Positions 63,266 to 64,000 of a DNA stretch of 64,000 nucleotides are shown one piece after another. A program made the translations under genes and the position numbers. The stretch's first letter is position 1; every line of letters begins with the position of its first letter. The DNA lies in contig CAXXIH010000001.1 of NCBI GenBank assembly GCA_963663365.2, forward strand, positions 62,001 through 126,000, given 5' to 3'. The notes below the pieces were generated by a model. It was given only the letters and a program-made list of their open reading frames with translations. It made no database searches and was not told the origin of the DNA. Origin of the DNA: G963663365 sp963663365. GTDB lineage: Bacteria; Hinthialibacterota; Hinthialibacteria; Hinthialibacterales; G963663365.

Positions 63266-63289
63266 CAATGTGTATATTTTATCGTTGTT

Positions 63290-63988
63290 TCAGCAGAGGA
63301 TTTCGCAGCCGGGTTCAAGCACGACTTGATCGTTCGGTTGAATCTCAAACGGTGCTTCTAAAACGATCCGCGAACCGCTTCGTGCTCGAATGGCAATTGC
63401 GCCCGGTTCCGTGACAATCCGCCCGCTGAAGGTGAGTAGTGAGCCACTTTCGGCATCGAGCCCCGGACATGTTCCCGTTGCGCTGATTTCGCAGCCTCGT
63501 ATTGATATCTCGCTTTCGCGGGAATGAACGCCGCCGCGAATACCGATGTTGCACAATGCGGTTTCACGCGCTCCGGAGGCGTAGATGGCAGGTTGTCCAT
63601 TTACCCCGGCAATTTGTGTTTTATTAACACCCCGTCCGATTAACTGAGTGTGCTCGGCAAGAGGCAATGGCCGTGAAAGTTCCAATGATCCTTCCGGTAG
63701 CGCAAGCGGGACCGGATGGCCCATCATGGAAGCGCGTTCGATGGCATCCAATAGATTGCCTTCTTCTAAAACCTTAACCGGTTGCCCGCCCAGCACACCA
63801 AAAAAGCGGGCAATATCGCGCTCCTGCCAGTCCGGGATGAGAGCACGTAAATCGACTTCATCCAGGCGATGGCGGCGCCTATAGATATAGTAGGCAAGCG
63901 CGGCGCTGGTTGCGCCGGCCAGACCTGATACCCCCAAACTTATGGGGCCGAAATTCTGTGATAGCAATTGGATAAGGTCACCACTCAT
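63290..63988 (-). CDS. Membrane-anchored protein with a right-handed beta-helix-like domain
   Basis: A 232-residue protein with an N-terminal helix (about 14-36, ISLGVSGLAGATSAALAYYIY) followed by a cytoplasmic-type basic stretch YRRRHR. The segment LIPDWQERDIARFFGVLGGQPVKVLEEGNLLDAIERASM is helical. The C-terminal part, from about residue 105, has short repeated strands (LPLAEHTQLIGRGVNKTQIAG, PAIYASGARETALCNIGIRGG, ESEISIRGCEIS, SGSLLTFSGRI, SGSRIVLEAPFEI) like a pectate-lyase or beta-helix fold. No catalytic residues are obvious. The start codon lies 13 bases from the window edge, so the true N-terminus might be longer, though it looks complete. Confidence 0.65.
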   Translation of the reverse strand: MSGDLIQLLSQNFGPISLGVSGLAGATSAALAYYIYRRRHRLDEVDLRALIPDWQERDIARFFGVLGGQPVKVLEEGNLLDAIERASMMGHPVPLALPEGSLELSRPLPLAEHTQLIGRGVNKTQIAGVNGQPAIYASGARETALCNIGIRGGVHSRESEISIRGCEISATGTCPGLDAESGSLLTFSGRIVTEPGAIAIRARSGSRIVLEAPFEIQPNDQVVLEPGCEILC

Positions 63989-64000
63989 GGTTATGCCTCC

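Noticed and set aside
1..64000. CRISPR arrays, transposons, phage and tRNA or rRNA genes
   Set aside because: No direct repeat arrays with spacers, no transposase-like proteins, and no tRNA or rRNA pattern found by reading both strands; a dedicated search could still find a missed tRNA.

Overview
This 64 kb window reads as a densely packed piece of bacterial chromosome. G+C looks moderate, roughly half. About 48 protein genes lie on both strands in short runs of one to five. I see no rRNA, tRNA, CRISPR array, transposase or phage gene. The gene content suggests an uncultured Gram-negative lineage of the Hydrogenedentota/Sumerlaeota or Planctomycetes-like type. The reasons are orphan prepilins with a shared FTLIELLIVVAIIGILAA start, Tat-exported Gfo/Idh/MocA oxidoreductases, a ceramidase-like secreted protein, VWA-type membrane proteins and giant DUF3857/transglutaminase proteins. 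This placement is an inference from gene style, not from a marker gene.

Layout. 0-6.6 kb (all minus): a cut-off sugar isomerase-like gene, tgt, a MuiA/DUF4139 protein, an NCS2 purine permease and a PBP4-type DD-peptidase. 6.6-7.1 kb: an AT-rich non-coding stretch with a 23-bp tandem repeat. 7.1-13.3 kb (plus): a small surface-glycan cluster (two methyltransferases, a polytopic membrane protein, a DegT aminotransferase, a GT2-methyltransferase fusion); its first part is AT-rich and may be acquired. 13.3-29.2 kb (minus): lytic transglycosylase, AI-2E permease, two small unknowns, a receiver-SpoIIE phosphatase, two giant overlapping DUF3857 proteins, and an ECF sigma / anti-sigma / extracytoplasmic protein operon with ATGA overlaps. 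29.3-31.6 kb: a VWA membrane protein transcribed divergently from the sigma operon. 31.6-36.3 kb: PAS histidine kinase, prfB with its +1 frameshift site, two convergent prepilins and a small membrane protein. 36.4-42.3 kb (plus): an EF-hand/RTX-like acidic protein, a GT39-like glycosyltransferase, endonuclease V, a NagB-like protein with an altered active site and a secreted unknown. 42.5-46.0 kb (minus): bacterioferritin, a Tat oxidoreductase, queD and queC. 46.2-56.3 kb (plus): M48 peptidase, folC, the zinc-protease/RimK/AstE-like trio, an exported nitrilase-family hydrolase, a ceramidase-like protein and a second Tat oxidoreductase. 56.3-60.2 kb (minus): prepilin, GH9 hydrolase and zinc alcohol dehydrogenase. 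60.4-64 kb: lon with a histone-like tail, converging on a membrane-anchored beta-helix-like protein.

How the parts fit. tgt, queC and queD cover most of the queuosine route. PBP4, the lytic transglycosylase, the DUF3857 pair, the VWA protein and the sigma/anti-sigma operon point to envelope maintenance. The most unusual items are: a tandem QueD whose two halves each lack the catalytic residues the other keeps; an operonic pair of giant transglutaminase-like proteins, one with an intact Cys-His-Asp triad and one without; a Lon protease with a lysine-rich tail of about 90 residues; and a RimK ligase fused to a TrkA-C/RCK_C-like domain.
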